Source: Zychaea mexicana
Taxonomy: Eukaryota; Mucoromycota; Mucoromycetes; Mucorales; Lichtheimiaceae
Direction: 5' to 3'
Length of the DNA stretch: 64,000 bases
Assembly: GCF_025766255.1 (NCBI RefSeq)
Contig: NW_026516778.1
Span: 1 to 64,000 of the forward strand
The notes under the pieces: model-generated
What the model was told of the DNA's origin: nothing
The model's database searches: none
The model's input: only the letters and a program-made list of their open reading frames with translations
Made by a program: the position numbers and the translations under genes
In this document: positions 11,966 through 24,451 of the stretch, one piece after another
Numbering within the stretch: position 1 is the first letter of the stretch
How the letters are laid out: every line of letters starts with the position of its first letter

Positions 11966-12279
11966 TTTGGATTAATCATTATAAAGTATAATATATTTTA
12001 AGAATTAATATTAATAATAAGAATCAAAAAATTAATATAGATTAAAAACTTTTTTGAAAAAATAAATGAAAAAATAAAACCTAATAAAAATTTAAAGAAA
12101 TATATTTCAATATATAAATTTTTCTTAAACTATAATATCTGTTTTATTAATGGAACCTTTTTTATTTTATATTACAAGGATTAGTTCCTAATGAGACCTT
12201 TAGGTCTACAAGAAAGTATAAAAACTACGTCAAAGAGCACAAGCGGGAACAGTGCTGTAGCAGCAGCAGTTCGCCTCCA

Positions 12280-15200
12280 CGTTCTACTGTGTTGGTGTTA
12301 GCACCCGACCTAATGAATGCCAATCTTGGTACCTTGACAAGAAACACTAATCTCAGGGTCCCTTCCGAGATCATTGCAGCTGATCGCGAAAGTGACAGCG
12401 TAGACCACGAGACCAGTGACAATGAAAGCTGTGGCGAAAATAACGACGAAGGTAGCGACGTCGAATCTATGCTGCCACTTGAGGACATGCCAAGTCGCAT
12501 TAATGAAGGGGATGTCGACGAAATCGATGTTTTAAATATCGAGCAGCAAGCCCAAGATAACAGATGGGATCTCGAACTATTAGCGATTGTTCTTAACTCC
12601 AATCTTCCGAGGGACTGTCATGACAATCTGATCAGCTTTTGCAATCGCTTTACGAAGCACTCTATCGACAGCTTCAGTAAGTAAATGAGTGGTGATCAAT
12701 GTATATATATGTTAAACATTTTTCGTAGGGGAAAATCGCAGCTTTGAAAACTTGTGTAGTTCATACTTGGCCAGCAAAAGGGCTGGAGATATTTGTCCTA
12801 TCAAGCCGAGGAATCTGGATACGTGCGCGGACGGATGTGTTCTTTTCACTGGCAGTCAAGACAAGAGCCCAAAGTGCGAGAAGCCTTGTTATTTGGACAG
12901 TAGGAAGCCTGCATAGGTCATGAGATATATCCCTATCTCACACCTTCTTGCAAGTTTGTTTGCAACCACTACGAGTTGCGATCCTATAAGATTTGGCAAC
13001 AAGAGTAGATGAGAAGAAGGCGTCACGACTGATATTGTTGATGGGCGTGCCTTCGAGATCTGCCGCTATTTTTCGATGGAGAGTAGGACATTACGCTTGG
13101 CTTATTTGTGGACGGTTCGTTCCATTCCGTCAAGGCCGTAATAATACAATATCAATGACGATTGTCCACCTTGTACTCTTCACGCTTCCTTAATCCGAAA
13201 GGTATTCTAGCAACGTATAAAGGTTTGATTTGGTACTGATATAAACTGGATACCACTTAGATACAAACTGAAGAATATGCTCCAAGTCGCCATCATCCCT
13301 GGACCATACAAGCCCAAAGACATTCATAGCTTTTTAAAGCCTTTGATGGATGATCTTCAGGTTTTAGGAACAATTGGAATGCGTGTGCATTGTCCTGGCA
13401 TTCCTGCGCCGATACCAGTAAAAGCACATCTCATGCTTGCATCTGGAGACATACCTGCTGTCACGGATCTTGCAAGTCACTCGGGACACATTTCTTACTA
13501 CGGCTGAAGAGTATGTGTTGTCCATGCTACAAGTTGCGACAGTCCCAGTGGCAATGGCTGAACCAGATATTTCGTTGGTAGAGCTCAGCTGGACCAAAGC
13601 AGAAGCAACAGCGAGTATCTTAACGGAGATACAGTAAATATCTGAACATATTGACTATGATATAGAGGAGTACATGCGTTACTCAACAAAAAAATATACT
13701 AGCGACGCGGTTTGTATCGGACACCATTAGCAGCCTTACCGACATTCCATGGTGCATCATTTTTTCAACTTGATGAGATGTATTTAATTGGCCTAAACAT
13801 CACACACCAAGTGTACAGATGGATTGCGCAAACCTATGCCAATGCACAATTACCGTTTGCCCTCAGTGATACTGCTATCAGACAGATGGGTATAGCTATG
13901 TCGGAATCTGTAGCTAGTCTTCTTATAGGATTGGATGGTGCATTAACAGGTAACAGACATACGAATGTGTGCGTGTTTCTCTTTTGCATAACATATCGAT
14001 ATATATACTCCTTTTAGATATCTTTACCTATCCTGCAAGTGCACGTGCGGTTGACCGGATTGATTTCATGTCACTCGCTAGTGTTTGAGCACTGTTGGAT
14101 GTCAGCACATCGAGCAACTTAATAATCTGGTTATTGCATATGCCTCGGCTCATTCTTGGGATATAACCGACGAGCAGCTTATTGACATTGATAAGTAAGT
14201 TACACTCATTTGATTAACTACTTAACCAACATTTCGTTTTAGCTGCATCAATTCTTGGCATACGTTTCTCTTTGGTTCCCATATTCCCAACATATACACC
14301 ATCTGCCACCACCTTCTGCAACATGTGCCAGATATCATTCACATGCTCAGACCTCTTAGATCGATTAGTGCATGTCCCATAGAAAGAGCTGTTGGTAAGT
14401 GATGTTTATGTGTAGCTGTCTACTTCATTTTTAATGGAAACTTGCAAGTGAAGCCCAAAGATGTATACAGTCAAGGAAGCTTCCAGGAGTTAATGCCCAG
14501 AATGCAAATGTCAAGATTGTCATTATCAGGCTATTGGGTAGAGTCCATGATTTTGAGCACTCGATGACTAGCAACGACAATAAGTCGAATGACGTGTTTT
14601 ATGTTGGTTGCGATGAAAATGCGGTGAATGACTGCGATGATGAGGATGCGCCAGAATTGAGAGGGCCTCGACTGAAAAGGGGCGCCAGGTTGACAGACTA
14701 AAGTTATCTGAGACTTAAGGCTCATCTTAAACAGTATTACAAGAGACTGCGAGCTGGCATGGAGCGGAATGAGGCAGATAGGATGATGCTAAATGGCGAA
14801 GATGATGTGATGGGGCTCGACGAAGTTGGAAACGCTCTTGAAGAAAGCATAGTTGTTGCACCAAACCCTTTTGTAGACGGCTCTGTCTATGAGAGTCTAG
14901 GTGATGGAAATGTGTGCAGTAGGATGGCACACTTTATCCAGCTCGAACTTCCAATAGACAAATACTACCGTTTCGCAAACAGGGAGCAAGAGACCATTTG
15001 GGGTGATTTCTTCAGCGACCTTCATCTTTCATTTGCGCACACATATCGAGGTTAGGAACTTACACTGAAAGGATACTAATCACTTTTGGAGTGTTACAGG
15101 GTAGGCGTTTTTTTAACGAAGATTGTGGTGTTTCAGGAATAACCTGCATTCTTTGCTTGGTGGAACTGAAGCGCGACGTGAAGCTTTCTCAATGGGGTTA

Positions 15201-15369
15201 CCCTATAGGCTCATCACGATCAAATACAAAATGGTATGTCACAGAAGCCCAAAAGATTCGAAGTTTTGCAGGTACGATCAAATCATCCATTTCAGAAAAC
15301 GGTCTACATTATGTATATTCTGGATTAGTCTCTGGCTGTGTGAACCTCAGAGACATTAGAGAACTCTGA
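12280..15369 (+). pseudogene. Decayed Tnp2-like DDE transposase
   Basis: Blocks appear in family order across several frames. An acidic N-terminus runs 12,289-12,680. Then come ISFCNRF, NLCSSYLASKRAGDICPIKP and a RYIPISHLLASLFA block (~12,920). The key motif IPGPYKPKDIHSFLKPLMDD (13,301-13,360) corresponds to IPGP(R/K)..DI..YLRPL in the fuller copy at 18.2 kb. LASGDIPAVTDLASH follows. The C-terminal part includes FHGASFFQLDEMYLIGLN, SWDITDEQLIDIDN, a histidine-rich block (NIYTICHHLLQHVPDIIH, ~14,290) and an end block to 15,369 (YVYSGLVSGCVNLRDIREL). Short introns with GTAAGT donors seem to separate the blocks, and stops and frameshifts are frequent. It belongs to the Tnp2/CACTA-like RNase-H-fold transposases common in early fungi. 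It diverges strongly from the copy at 18.2 kb. Confidence 0.75.
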
Positions 15370-16429
15370 AATCCACAACTGACTATACTTCTACTATATC
15401 TATCCATTTGCCCACAAAAGCATAACGAAGGTTTGCTCAATTCCCGTTATTCATATGTATTACTCTCCTTATTATTACCTTTAACTACACCCCTTTCCTT
15501 TTTCAACTTTCACGCCTTCCCACCACAAAACGTATTATCTGACTCGTGCCTCTAATATAGTTTAAAATTTTCATTATCAAAGACCTAGCTCGTCGAACAG
15601 TTCATCTGTGGTCTGGAGTTTTCGTATTGTTTCCTCAGCAGTGATGCTATATTTTTCGAAATCGTTAGTACTAGTCGAAGGTATTGTTTCTGGCGCTGAG
15701 GAATCGTTGACAGGAGAGTTTGCGCCATACAATTATGGGAAGGAGGGTGAGTATACATGAGTGGAGCCCGATCCATTGCTGCAGGTATTTAATGGTGGTT
15801 CTCTATGTATACAGTTACAAAACTTATTTACTACAGTGGCAACGAATGACAGCGTGGGATCGCTATTTACTTACCTTTGATCGCATATAAAACGCGAAAG
15901 ATCCAAATCAGAATCATAATCACCTCTCTCATGTTCTTTGTTTATAGCGTCCAAAACGTCATTGCAGTGTTCTGCCACGTTTTTGTGCGGAACGCCACGC
16001 GTTGCTTCGAGCAATGCTTTTATTCTATTTAGATCGTGAAAGTTAAATAAATAAGGGACTATGATAACGTTCTTCTTTGCACATACAATAAGTGCTCCCT
16101 GTTGTAATGTTGACGCAAAATCCTATTCATGTCCAAAACTTGTTCACGGCAAACGCAAGATTGGCTGTTCGTTTCCTCAGTAGTTGTGTGCAAAGAGAAC
16201 ATGACAGCAGTCAAATGAATAATAAATGTAGCCAGAGCATTTCAACACAACCACTGGTTATTTAACTTAAGCTCACATCAAGAGAGTACTGTTCAATTAC
16301 AAAGATCCATAAGAACCACCAAAAATAATTGGCGACCCAGAGCAGGCAGTAACAGACGTCACAAATTTACAAGAAATCCACAGAACCACAAGAATGAGGC
16401 CGGCGGGGGTCCAAATTCACAAGAATCCA
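15370..16429. other. No gene recognised
   Basis: Pyrimidine-rich to 15,570, then mixed sequence with short frames only. Around 16,330-16,430 there are several copies of a cacaagaa(t/a)cca motif related to the tandem unit at 10.2 kb. Confidence 0.3.
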
Positions 16430-16667
16430 CAAGGGGGTTTAATCCTTAACAGTTGTTTTTTAAAAGGTTTTATTAACTAAAGGTAAATCATTGTTTAAAC
16501 ATATATAGGAAAAAATAAAAAATTAGATTATAATTTTTTTATTTTTGAAACACTTAAGGTATTTCTTTTTTATTTTTTTTAATTTCCTAAACAGTTTAGG
16601 TTTTGTATAAATCTGTTTAAACCCTATAGGTTGTAATATCCTTTTATGTTTAATTTAACACTTATAG

Positions 16668-16735
16668 TGGCAGAACGGTAGTGAGCAAGTCCCCTCTCTA
16701 GCTGAGGAATACTTGGACGAAGGCTAGCTTGACAG
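16668..16735 (+). repeat. tRNA-like repeat unit (family R), plus orientation
   Basis: Begins TGGCAGAACGGTAGTGAGCA, close to a tRNA A-box consensus, and ends GCTAGCTTGACAG. The downstream B-box position is poorly conserved in this copy. Confidence 0.65.
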
Positions 16736-17270
16736 TGAAATCCTTAACTTAAATTAATTTACTGTTTACAGTAAAATTAATTGTTATGGATTGATACTCT
16801 AGTAGTGGTGGATAATGAGAAAAGCCTTGTGCTTTTCCATTATGTTGGTACACCAACAACACCACACACCTTTTTGTTTTTAGAAAAGATGATTTTAGAA
16901 AAAATAATTTTAGCCAAAATAATTTTAGAAAAGATAATTTTAGAAAAGATAATTTTAGATAGAAAATAATAATAAATATTATTGAGGAAACTTTTAAGTT
17001 CCCGCAAATAAATATTTATATTAATTTTCTCTAACAGGGGTTTAATCCTTAACAGTTGTTTTTTAAAAGGTTTTATTAACTAAAGGTAAATCATTGTTTA
17101 AACATATATAGGAAAAAATAAAAAATTAGATTATAATTTTTTTATTTTTGAAACACTTAAGGTATTTCTTTTTTATTTTTTTTAATTTCCTAAACAGTTT
17201 AGGTTTTGTATAAATCTATTTAAACCCTATAGGTTGTAATATCCTTTTATGTTTAATTTAACACTTATAG

Positions 17271-17339
17271 TGGCGGAACAGTAGTGAGCAAGTCCCCTCT
17301 CTAGCCGAGGAATACTTGGACGAAGGCTAGCTTGACAGT
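17271..17339 (+). repeat. tRNA-like repeat unit (family R), second copy in the right terminal repeat
   Basis: Begins TGGCGGAACAGTAGTGAGCA. It differs from the copy at 16,668 by three substitutions. Confidence 0.65.
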
Positions 17340-17411
17340 GAAATCCTTAACTTAAATTAATTTACTGTTTACAGTAAAATTAATTATTATGGATTGATAC
17401 TCAAGAATCCA

Positions 17412-17605
17412 TAAAAACCATGAAAAAAATTGCAAAGGATATAGGCATTTCTGAGGAGCAATTTTGCTTTTCCAATGGATGGGAGAACAGATTCCAGCGT
17501 CGTTACCAGCTGAAGGTGCATAAGGTATATGGTGAAGCTTCATCTGTAGATATTAGCTTACACTGCACAAAAAAGTACATATCACAGGCTTTAAAAACAG
17601 GGTGA
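17412..17605 (+). pseudogene. Fragment of a pogo/Tigger transposase DNA-binding domain
   Basis: The frame from 17,420 reads MKKIAKDIGISEEQFCFSNG, WENRFQRRY, then LKVHKVYGEASSVD. This is the second helix-turn-helix (CENP-B / HTH_Tnp_Tc5 type) of pogo-family transposases, whose consensus has FxFSxGWLxxFKxR followed by GEA(A/G)S. The catalytic core is absent, so it is only a remnant. It begins directly at the target duplication of the adjacent direct-repeat element, which probably landed in a pogo-type copy. Confidence 0.7.
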
Positions 17606-18228
17606 TATATGCCTATAACCTGGTTTTGGTATGATAAAAAGAAGTATGTAGCCTGCAGCAAATACAGCTACTATATTCGGTAGCAATGCATCTTGGTTTC
17701 TTATTTTATTTGTAGGAAGCCTTCATATACAAGTGAGAAAGGAGCTAATGCACACAAAGTAGTAGTGATAAATATGTATTTGTCCTTTTTTGAGATGCTC
17801 AATTTTCCAAACACTGTTCCTTTATTACACAGCCTTTCCCTGCTCCCCCAATTGTTTTTTTTCAGGTAGTTCATGTTGCCGCTTCTTATGCAGCACCATC
17901 ATAGAATATGCAACGACTAGTAAAAGGACATCTGCTTTTTTGGTTCACACAATCCCCTTTTTTATTTTGCATATTACAACGTTAATAAAGGCATGGTCCC
18001 CCATATTATTTACACCCTGTTATGCAAAAACCATGTCCCCGACTCTTTATGTAAATGTGTATCATTACAGAGAGTGCTACATGTGATAAAAAAACACAAA
18101 GTAGGAAGTGCATAATGTGTTATAGTAAAAGATATAGAAGCGTACAGATGCGTTTATATATAAGAGAGGCTCTGTGCTACTGCTGGATACTTCGACTTGC
18201 TCTGAATCTCTACTTTTTTTTTGGCACA
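17606..18228. other. 5' flank of the Tnp2-like element
   Basis: AT-rich, with acagggtgatat motifs (17,596) that recur near 24,343. Terminal repeats of the Tnp2 element could not be located. Confidence 0.3.
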
Positions 18229-21200
18229 ATGGAGCTCAATCGCAACGAATTGTTAGTTGCGTGCTTCTGTCCATTGTGCTCGAGGGCAAACAGCAATACC
18301 GGCTTCCAAATGGTGCCAAGAAGAACGCACGAATATCATCAGTGGTGCGTCTTAAATGGTGCTTCACAGAGCCTCTCACACAATGGTACTTGCTCTACAC
18401 ACATCCCGAAGATTGAGTTAATAATGTTGTATCTTGTATATCTACTAGTGGGCGCCATTGTAGCTAATATCGAAGCCAATTTGCGCCAAAGCTCGTCACC
18501 GTCACCGTTGCCGCTAGGCGACGATATTGATATGGACATGGATGATGATGTGATGGTCGATTATCCCTCCCCTGGTATGAGACTATATTGTTAGTGAAAT
18601 AGATGTGCGAATAAGTCATTTATCGTTATTATGTATTGTAGACGTCGTTTCAAGTCTTCATGTCCCTTTTTCTGCCGAGGATAATGTGTTCGCAGTTGAG
18701 GATGAAGTTGCCGATGGAGAGCAAAATGACAATGATCTTGTCATAAGTGCTGCTGATGTTGAGTTCGGTAATGATGGGAGCGAAATGCAAAGTGAGGCAG
18801 CCGCCATTGGCGCAGGTTGGTTTATAAAAAGCAGTTTTATTGAATCAAATAGAAGAGCTCTGAACCACACGGTACTCACAACCATTTTTTCCAAAAATTA
18901 ACCAAAGACACTCACCTTGGTCCTCCCCCTCCTCCTGTTACCAGGATTCATAATTATCCGCATCCCTTTGTCCTTGTCGTTCTCTTCCTCGTGCTTTTCC
19001 AATTACATTTCGTTTCAGAGCACTTATCCTGCATCATAATCGACTTTTGTGTTCTACTTCTTGGTGATATCCAGCCAAACTTTTCCATCCCTACCTCGAT
19101 TGCTACTCTCCGCCGTATCACTGGATTCTCTGCACTGACCGATCACTTGCGCAAATATGTGTGCTGTTCTCGTTGCCACAGCCTGTATCTTGCATCTGAT
19201 CCTCATTGCCCAAGGACATGCACCAACAACGATATCCGCTACAACAGTTTATGTGGCAATGTATTGTTCAAGACTGTCGGTAATCCTTGGTTGCCTATAA
19301 AAGAGTATGCCTATCAGCCCTTGTCTGCGACTATTGAGAGGCTTTTTTTGCGGCCTGGATTCGAGGCAAAGATTGAGGAATGGCGGAGCCGTAGACGAAT
19401 TGTTGATAACTCGTTTGACATTTACGACGGTGACATGTGGCGGGAGTTTCGTGATCGTGAAGGCAGGCCGTTTCTTGAGCAGCACCGTTCACTGTTGTTC
19501 ACACTCAACGTAGATTGGTTTGGCCCGTTTTTAAACTCCACGTATTCAAACGGTGCCATATACTTGTCCATAAACAATCTACCACGATCTGAGCGCTACA
19601 AGTCAGAAAACCTCATTCTTCTTGGTGTAATGCCTGGCCCACGGGAAGCGAGTATATCTGACATCAACCATTACCTTCGACCCTTGGTTGATGAATTGTT
19701 GGAATGGTACGGCGGTAAAACCATCAAAACGTGCCAGTATCCACAGGGAACACTTGTCCGCTTGGCGTTGTTCGTCAATGCTTGTGATATTCCTGCCGCA
19801 AGGAAAACAAGCGGTTTCACCTCTCATGCGAGCCTTTGTGCCTGTCACAAATGCGTCCGTCAATTCAACGTTTTCCCTGGCACCACCAACATCGACTACT
19901 CTGGGTTTGACGTTGCTAATTGGGTGCTGCGAACGCGGGAGGACAACCGGGCTTATGCTGAGCAATGGCGGAATGCTGAGACGATGATGGCTCGACGAGA
20001 ACTGAAAAGGGCAAATGGGACAAGATGGTCAGAGCTGCATCGCCTCGGCTACTTTGATCCTGTTCGTTGCACGATCATCGACCCGATGCATAATTTGTTT
20101 CTCGGCACAACAAAGCGTATGGCAAAGGTCTGGATTGACCGAGAACTCCTCAACAGAACCGACCTTCAACAGATGCAAGTGCTCGCGGATGGTATTGTTC
20201 TCCCTCCCGATTATGTTGCTTTGCACCGCAAAATTGAAAGTGGCTTCTCATTCATGACTGCAGATGATTGGAAGTCGTGGTGCATCGTATATTCACCTTT
20301 TGTGCTTGACGGCCACCTTCCTAGAAGATACCTCCAAAATTGGTTGAAGTTTGTCGATGCTTGTCGTTTGCTGGTTAAGCCATCAATCACCGTAGACGAA
20401 ACTGCAGAAGCAAATACTCTTCTCACAGAGTTTTGTACTGGTGTCGAGCAAATATATGGCCCAGAGGAGATCACACCGAACATGCACCTTCATATGCACT
20501 TGGCCGCAACGATCGATGATTTTGGGCCGTTATACGCTTACTGGCTCTTCTCGTTTGAGCGATATAACGGGTACCTCAAGGAGATCGACACCAACCAAAA
20601 GGACTCCTTCGAAATGACGTTCATGAAAAGATTCCTGCAGAAGACTGGTGCTCGCGATTTCGTTCGATCGTTTGAAGCCCTCTTCCAACACCGTCAACAT
20701 CATTTCGCCTTCCTGAACAGCTTTCTCGATCTTGTACAGCCAATCCCACATGCAGCTGATGTTGTCTAATGTCAATTCGATGTTCATGCGTTTTTGGCGT
20801 TGTCGACGGATGTTGGTGCCATCCACTACGTCACAGGAAGTGAGCCGCTGCCGCCGGATGTATACCCTTTGCAATATGGACGGATAGCGTTTATGCCTGA
20901 GCAACTGTACGATTTCTTGTTGGCATTTTACCGTGCTGTGTATGGCGATTATCTCGTTCACTATACCCAAGCTGGTGATGGGCAAGTTTTCGTCAGTAAC
21001 CAGTACTGGAAAATGAAGACGATAACGATGATGGGGCAGACTTACCGCAGTGCTGAAGCAAGATCGCGGCGTGGTGCGCACGCTCAAGTTCTGTTCCACA
21101 TAGACGATCGCGGAGAAGCAATGGCCTGGCCATGCGAAATCCAGTTTTTCTTTCGGCATGTGCAGTTCGTTCGTGGGCAGCCAACAGAGCATGTATTTGC

Positions 21201-21420
21201 ATATGTTCGATGGTACAGCATCCACAGTGACAACGATGGTCGCCGATTTACGGATCCTTATCTTGAAACGTGGTGTAGCCGTTTTCGAAGTGAAGCGATG
21301 GACTGCATTGTACCTGTTCATCGTTTATATGGACAAGTTGCCGTAGTAAAACTGGGTGCACAAAGAAATGCAAATGCCAGAACAGTAGTGCTTCTGTTAG
21401 CAAAAAAGATGCTAGTATAA
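18229..21420 (+). pseudogene. Nearly complete Tnp2-like DDE transposase with one internal stop
   Basis: The N-terminus starts at ATG 18,229 with a CFCPLCSR zinc-type motif and MVPRRTHEYH. Short exons follow: acidic, 18,464-18,574 and about 18,642-18,813. The main exon begins about 19,065 (GDIQPNFSI). It has a second Cys cluster (CCSRCHSLYLASDPHCPRTC), the VDWFGPF block, GVMPGPREASISDINHYLRP, ACDIPAARKTSGF with a CACHKC zinc pair, IDPMHNLFLGT and HMHLAATIDDFGPLYAYWLF leading into FSFERYNGYLKEI. The likely catalytic acids are in DIPA, DPMHNL and FERYNG. A TAA at 20,767-20,769 interrupts the frame, which then continues in phase to 21,420 with a conserved C-terminal domain (TMMGQTYRSAEARSRRGAHA, VFAYVRWY). 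Apart from that stop it looks intact and younger than the 12.3-kb relative. Confidence 0.85.
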
Positions 21421-22160
21421 ACAACTATAACTTTTTCTTTTTATTTGTCCACCAAAAATCTTTAGTATTCCATGTTTCTGCTGTTACCATAGCGTTTATA
21501 ATAGTACCATGTTGTGTTGTATGCACGCATCGATAATATCTTGGTGAGAGCATTTTGTTACCTAAGTGCGAAAAAAAAGGAAGATTTAGGGTTGAATTCG
21601 CAAACCAACACGTAAGCAGCAAAACAAAAGCACTATCTATAAGTACATACACACCTTATAGGCTTACAGGACTTTCGAAGTTGCCAGTAACTTTTGAGAT
21701 TGGTAGTCGGATGCTGTTAACAAATTTCAAGCACAAAATCTAATAGTAATTAAAGAAGCAGTAAGCTAATGGAAAGCTTCTTATCACTTGGAGTTTTTGA
21801 TGAATAAAGTGAGTGATATTCCTGTTTGTGCCATGGTGAGGATTGATAAAGACGTGAGTGGAAAAAGATGAGTCGTTCTCCCCAACCACTGAAAAAATCC
21901 CCCCCCCAACAGCAGCTGCATGCATAACTTTTGTTTTGCCCACCCCATACCCACACGACACAGTCGTGCAACCATTTTTTTTTATTTTCTTGTTTTTTCA
22001 ACTAAACTTCGACTACCCAACCTTCCAATTGCTCTCGCGCACTATTGGGCAGAGTAGTAGTGCTAACACCATCCACTCTTATCAATCTGTTCGCGTCAAC
22101 GTCGGGTTTCAATCCATCGAGATGGCGCAAAAACGCGTTTGCCTACAACAGTTTATTTAA
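21421..22160. other. Intergenic, no gene seen
   Basis: A poly-C tract of nine bases lies at 21,899. No supported coding feature. Confidence 0.35.
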
Positions 22161-23064
22161 TCAACGTCGAAGCATGTCGAACCAGCTCAAAATAATTACC
22201 CTCTCGTTTCGCCATTGCGGCTTACGCACAACCACACGCTTTCCAGCTTCACCGGAGTACTCGTCGTCGGTCTCCTCTTCAGACATGTACTCCAATCGGA
22301 GCAATGCCCCCCCTCGTGGGTAAGTCGCCTCCAGCTGGGCCTGGTGCTGGTGGTACAAATCCACTCGTCGCTTATGTTTCTATTCTCTGTGTCAGATTAC
22401 ATGTATGTACATATTCTACTAGAAATAGATCGTTTTCTTTCTTACAGTGTGGCGACGACTATTACGCCGAGTCGCCACTCTTCTTTGTGCTGCAAGCACA
22501 GCCGACTGCCGACGCGAACGACGCGTATTGCCGAAAAAGTAATAGACCTTTTCGGCCAGCTGCTTGTGCGTAAGGTCGTACTGACCAAGACCCTGGATGT
22601 ACGATATCGTACGGCCACGAACAGTGCGATTGTAGGTGGAACGATAATCGTCATCCCACGGAAGCCATGCTCTCCCAAAGACTGATGATAATGGCGGATC
22701 GCGCTCTATTATCAAACGATATTAATAATCAGCTACTTGACCTATATTTCAGAAATGGTACATCTTGGCTTCTTACAGAAACGCCCGGCAAGCGACCCAC
22801 TTGAGCTCCCTGCGCTGGAGCTTCGTCAGCAACTGGATTACCGGCGAGAGGAGGTGCTACTTGCTGCTGTGCCAGTGTCTGTCTGGCAACGACGTCCCCT
22901 ATTGCTCGCACCTGATCCTCCAGCACCATGTTTCGCGCCTCCACTGCTCGGAGACGATCCTCCATCCGCAACGCGACGTTCCGGGCATTCTCCTCCTCAA
23001 CAGCAGCCCGACGTTCTACATTACGCTGCTCTCTGGCAGCATTGCGATCTCCTAAGGTAGACAT
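22161..23064 (-). CDS. Intact three-exon gene, coiled-coil/basic protein of unknown function
   Basis: Exons 23,064-22,777, 22,703-22,446 and 22,379-22,161 join in phase 0 at every junction. Donors are GTAAGA and GTAAGA, acceptors TAGAG and ATAG, and the introns are 73 and 66 nt. The result is a 254-residue protein with no stops. Residues 1-70 form a charged coiled coil (REQRNVERRAAVEEENARN, MEDRLRAVEARNMVLEDQVR). A Gln/Pro/Ala linker follows. Residues ~97-185 are basic (WLPWDDDYRSTYNRTVRGRT, QLAEKVYYFFGNTRRSRRQS). The C-terminus is acidic (EEETDDEYSGE), then RKPQWRNERV. I recall broadly similar multi-copy hypothetical proteins in Mucoromycota but no function. It is one of very few undamaged coding regions in the window. 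The plus-strand ORFs over it are shadows. Confidence 0.7.
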
Positions 23065-24450
23065 CTATACAATATCTCAATGTGCGGCACTCAAACAATA
23101 TTTACTAACTGCTGTTCATTTACTTTTTTCGAAGTACTTCAAAGTGATAGTAAGTGAAAGAAAGATGGATTGTTTTAAAATCAGGTTTTTTTTGGGGGGA
23201 GCATTATATCATAGGATGGGTCCTCGCGCAAGCACTCTTCTTTCTATGCATGGTAAGGATGGATGGAGCAAAGTCTGCATATTCGGTTTCTCTATTATGC
23301 TTCGCGTTTTACTCAAAACCTCTTTTTTGTTTCTTTCTTCCCCTTTTTCCACTTTACTCTCTCCTCCTACTTTCAACACCTTTTTCGATTGGCAAGTATC
23401 GTATCCATCTTCTATAAGGTAATTACTATGTATTCTATTCTATTCTGTGTCCTATGTGTTATACCACTGTTAATAAGTGTAATCTTGCCGTGCACTCACA
23501 ACTCTTCTTGATGGTGTTTTTGGATAGTAACTGCCTTTTTATCTTTGCAAGCGGGACAGGAGCATCGTAAGTTTTCTCTCCGTTACTATTCTTCTATGGT
23601 CCTTTCAAACATTTACTAGGCTTAAATACTAACGTTTTTCAACGCCGTTTGTTCTTCTACATGTTGCCCATGTCTCCTTTTCAATACAAAGCCTGTATCT
23701 ACTTGACCGGTCACTACAAAATGTATATGACTCTAGTTGCAGTACTTATAGGTAAATATTGAATGGCATCTTTATTCTGTTTCATCTCCTTTCTCTACTA
23801 CTACTGTTCTTCAAACTAATTATTGCTTTAAATCTTTATGTTGTGTCCCATTTGGTCTCCATCTGCAGATTACGATCCGCCCATCCTGCTTTCATGTCTC
23901 ATTTCGTTGTTGCATCTTGCTCTCTTTCTTTACAGCTAACCAATATAGCATATTTCAAAACCTTCCCCTTTCTGATTATCTTGATTGCTTATGTAAATTT
24001 TGTCAATGATCATACAATAATAAAATCGGTTCTTCCAACCATACCGTAAATAATTATATACCATCCAAATCTATTAGACAGACCATTCAGTCATCGTCAT
24101 TTTATCATAGCTACAACACCTACTCACACACTAAAATATGCATATGCAGACCTCTGTAAAGGAATTGCTTCACATAGTACCCGGTCCATATGTAATGCAA
24201 TAGAGAACCTAACCATGACTACATACATATTATGAGCGACGCCAATTCCCGCTTGCATGCATGAGCTATATATCACACGGTTTTAACAGTGTGATATCTG
24301 CAACTTACTCGGTTTTTTCGTAAATATCACCTTGCTCAAAAACAGGGTGATATGGACCTGTTACCCTTGTTATCACCTGGATATTACCCTGTTTATTAGC
24401 TTGTGATATGTTCCTCCACACGCAGTGTGGGCATGCATTTTGACAAGAGA
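23065..24450. other. Pyrimidine-rich and AT-rich region without a recognised gene
   Basis: Short frames only. From 24,270 to 24,410 there are several interleaved inverted copies of tatcacc / ggtgata and cctgttaccc-type motifs (e.g. acagggtgatatggacctg), suggesting hairpins or a decayed inverted-repeat element. Confidence 0.35.
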
Positions 24451-24451
24451 A

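Larger units (their letters stand above)
16430..17402. mobile_element. 973-bp element with 370-bp direct terminal repeats and a 9-bp target duplication
   Basis: Segment 16,430-16,799 and segment 17,035-17,402 are nearly identical, with only about five differences, and flank a unique 235-bp centre. The nine bases AAGAATCCA occur immediately before the left repeat (16,421-16,429) and immediately after the right one (17,403-17,411), as expected for a target-site duplication. Each terminal repeat contains the tRNA-like unit. The centre has an (agaaaagataatttt)-type short repeat but no ORF. The layout is that of a terminal-repeat retrotransposon in miniature, but a 9-bp duplication is more typical of MULE-type elements, so the class is open. 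The high identity suggests recent formation. Confidence 0.75.

Noticed and set aside
22215..23060. Plus-strand ORFs over 22.2-23.1 kb
   Set aside because: They are antisense shadows of the three-exon minus-strand gene, which has consistent splice sites and phase.
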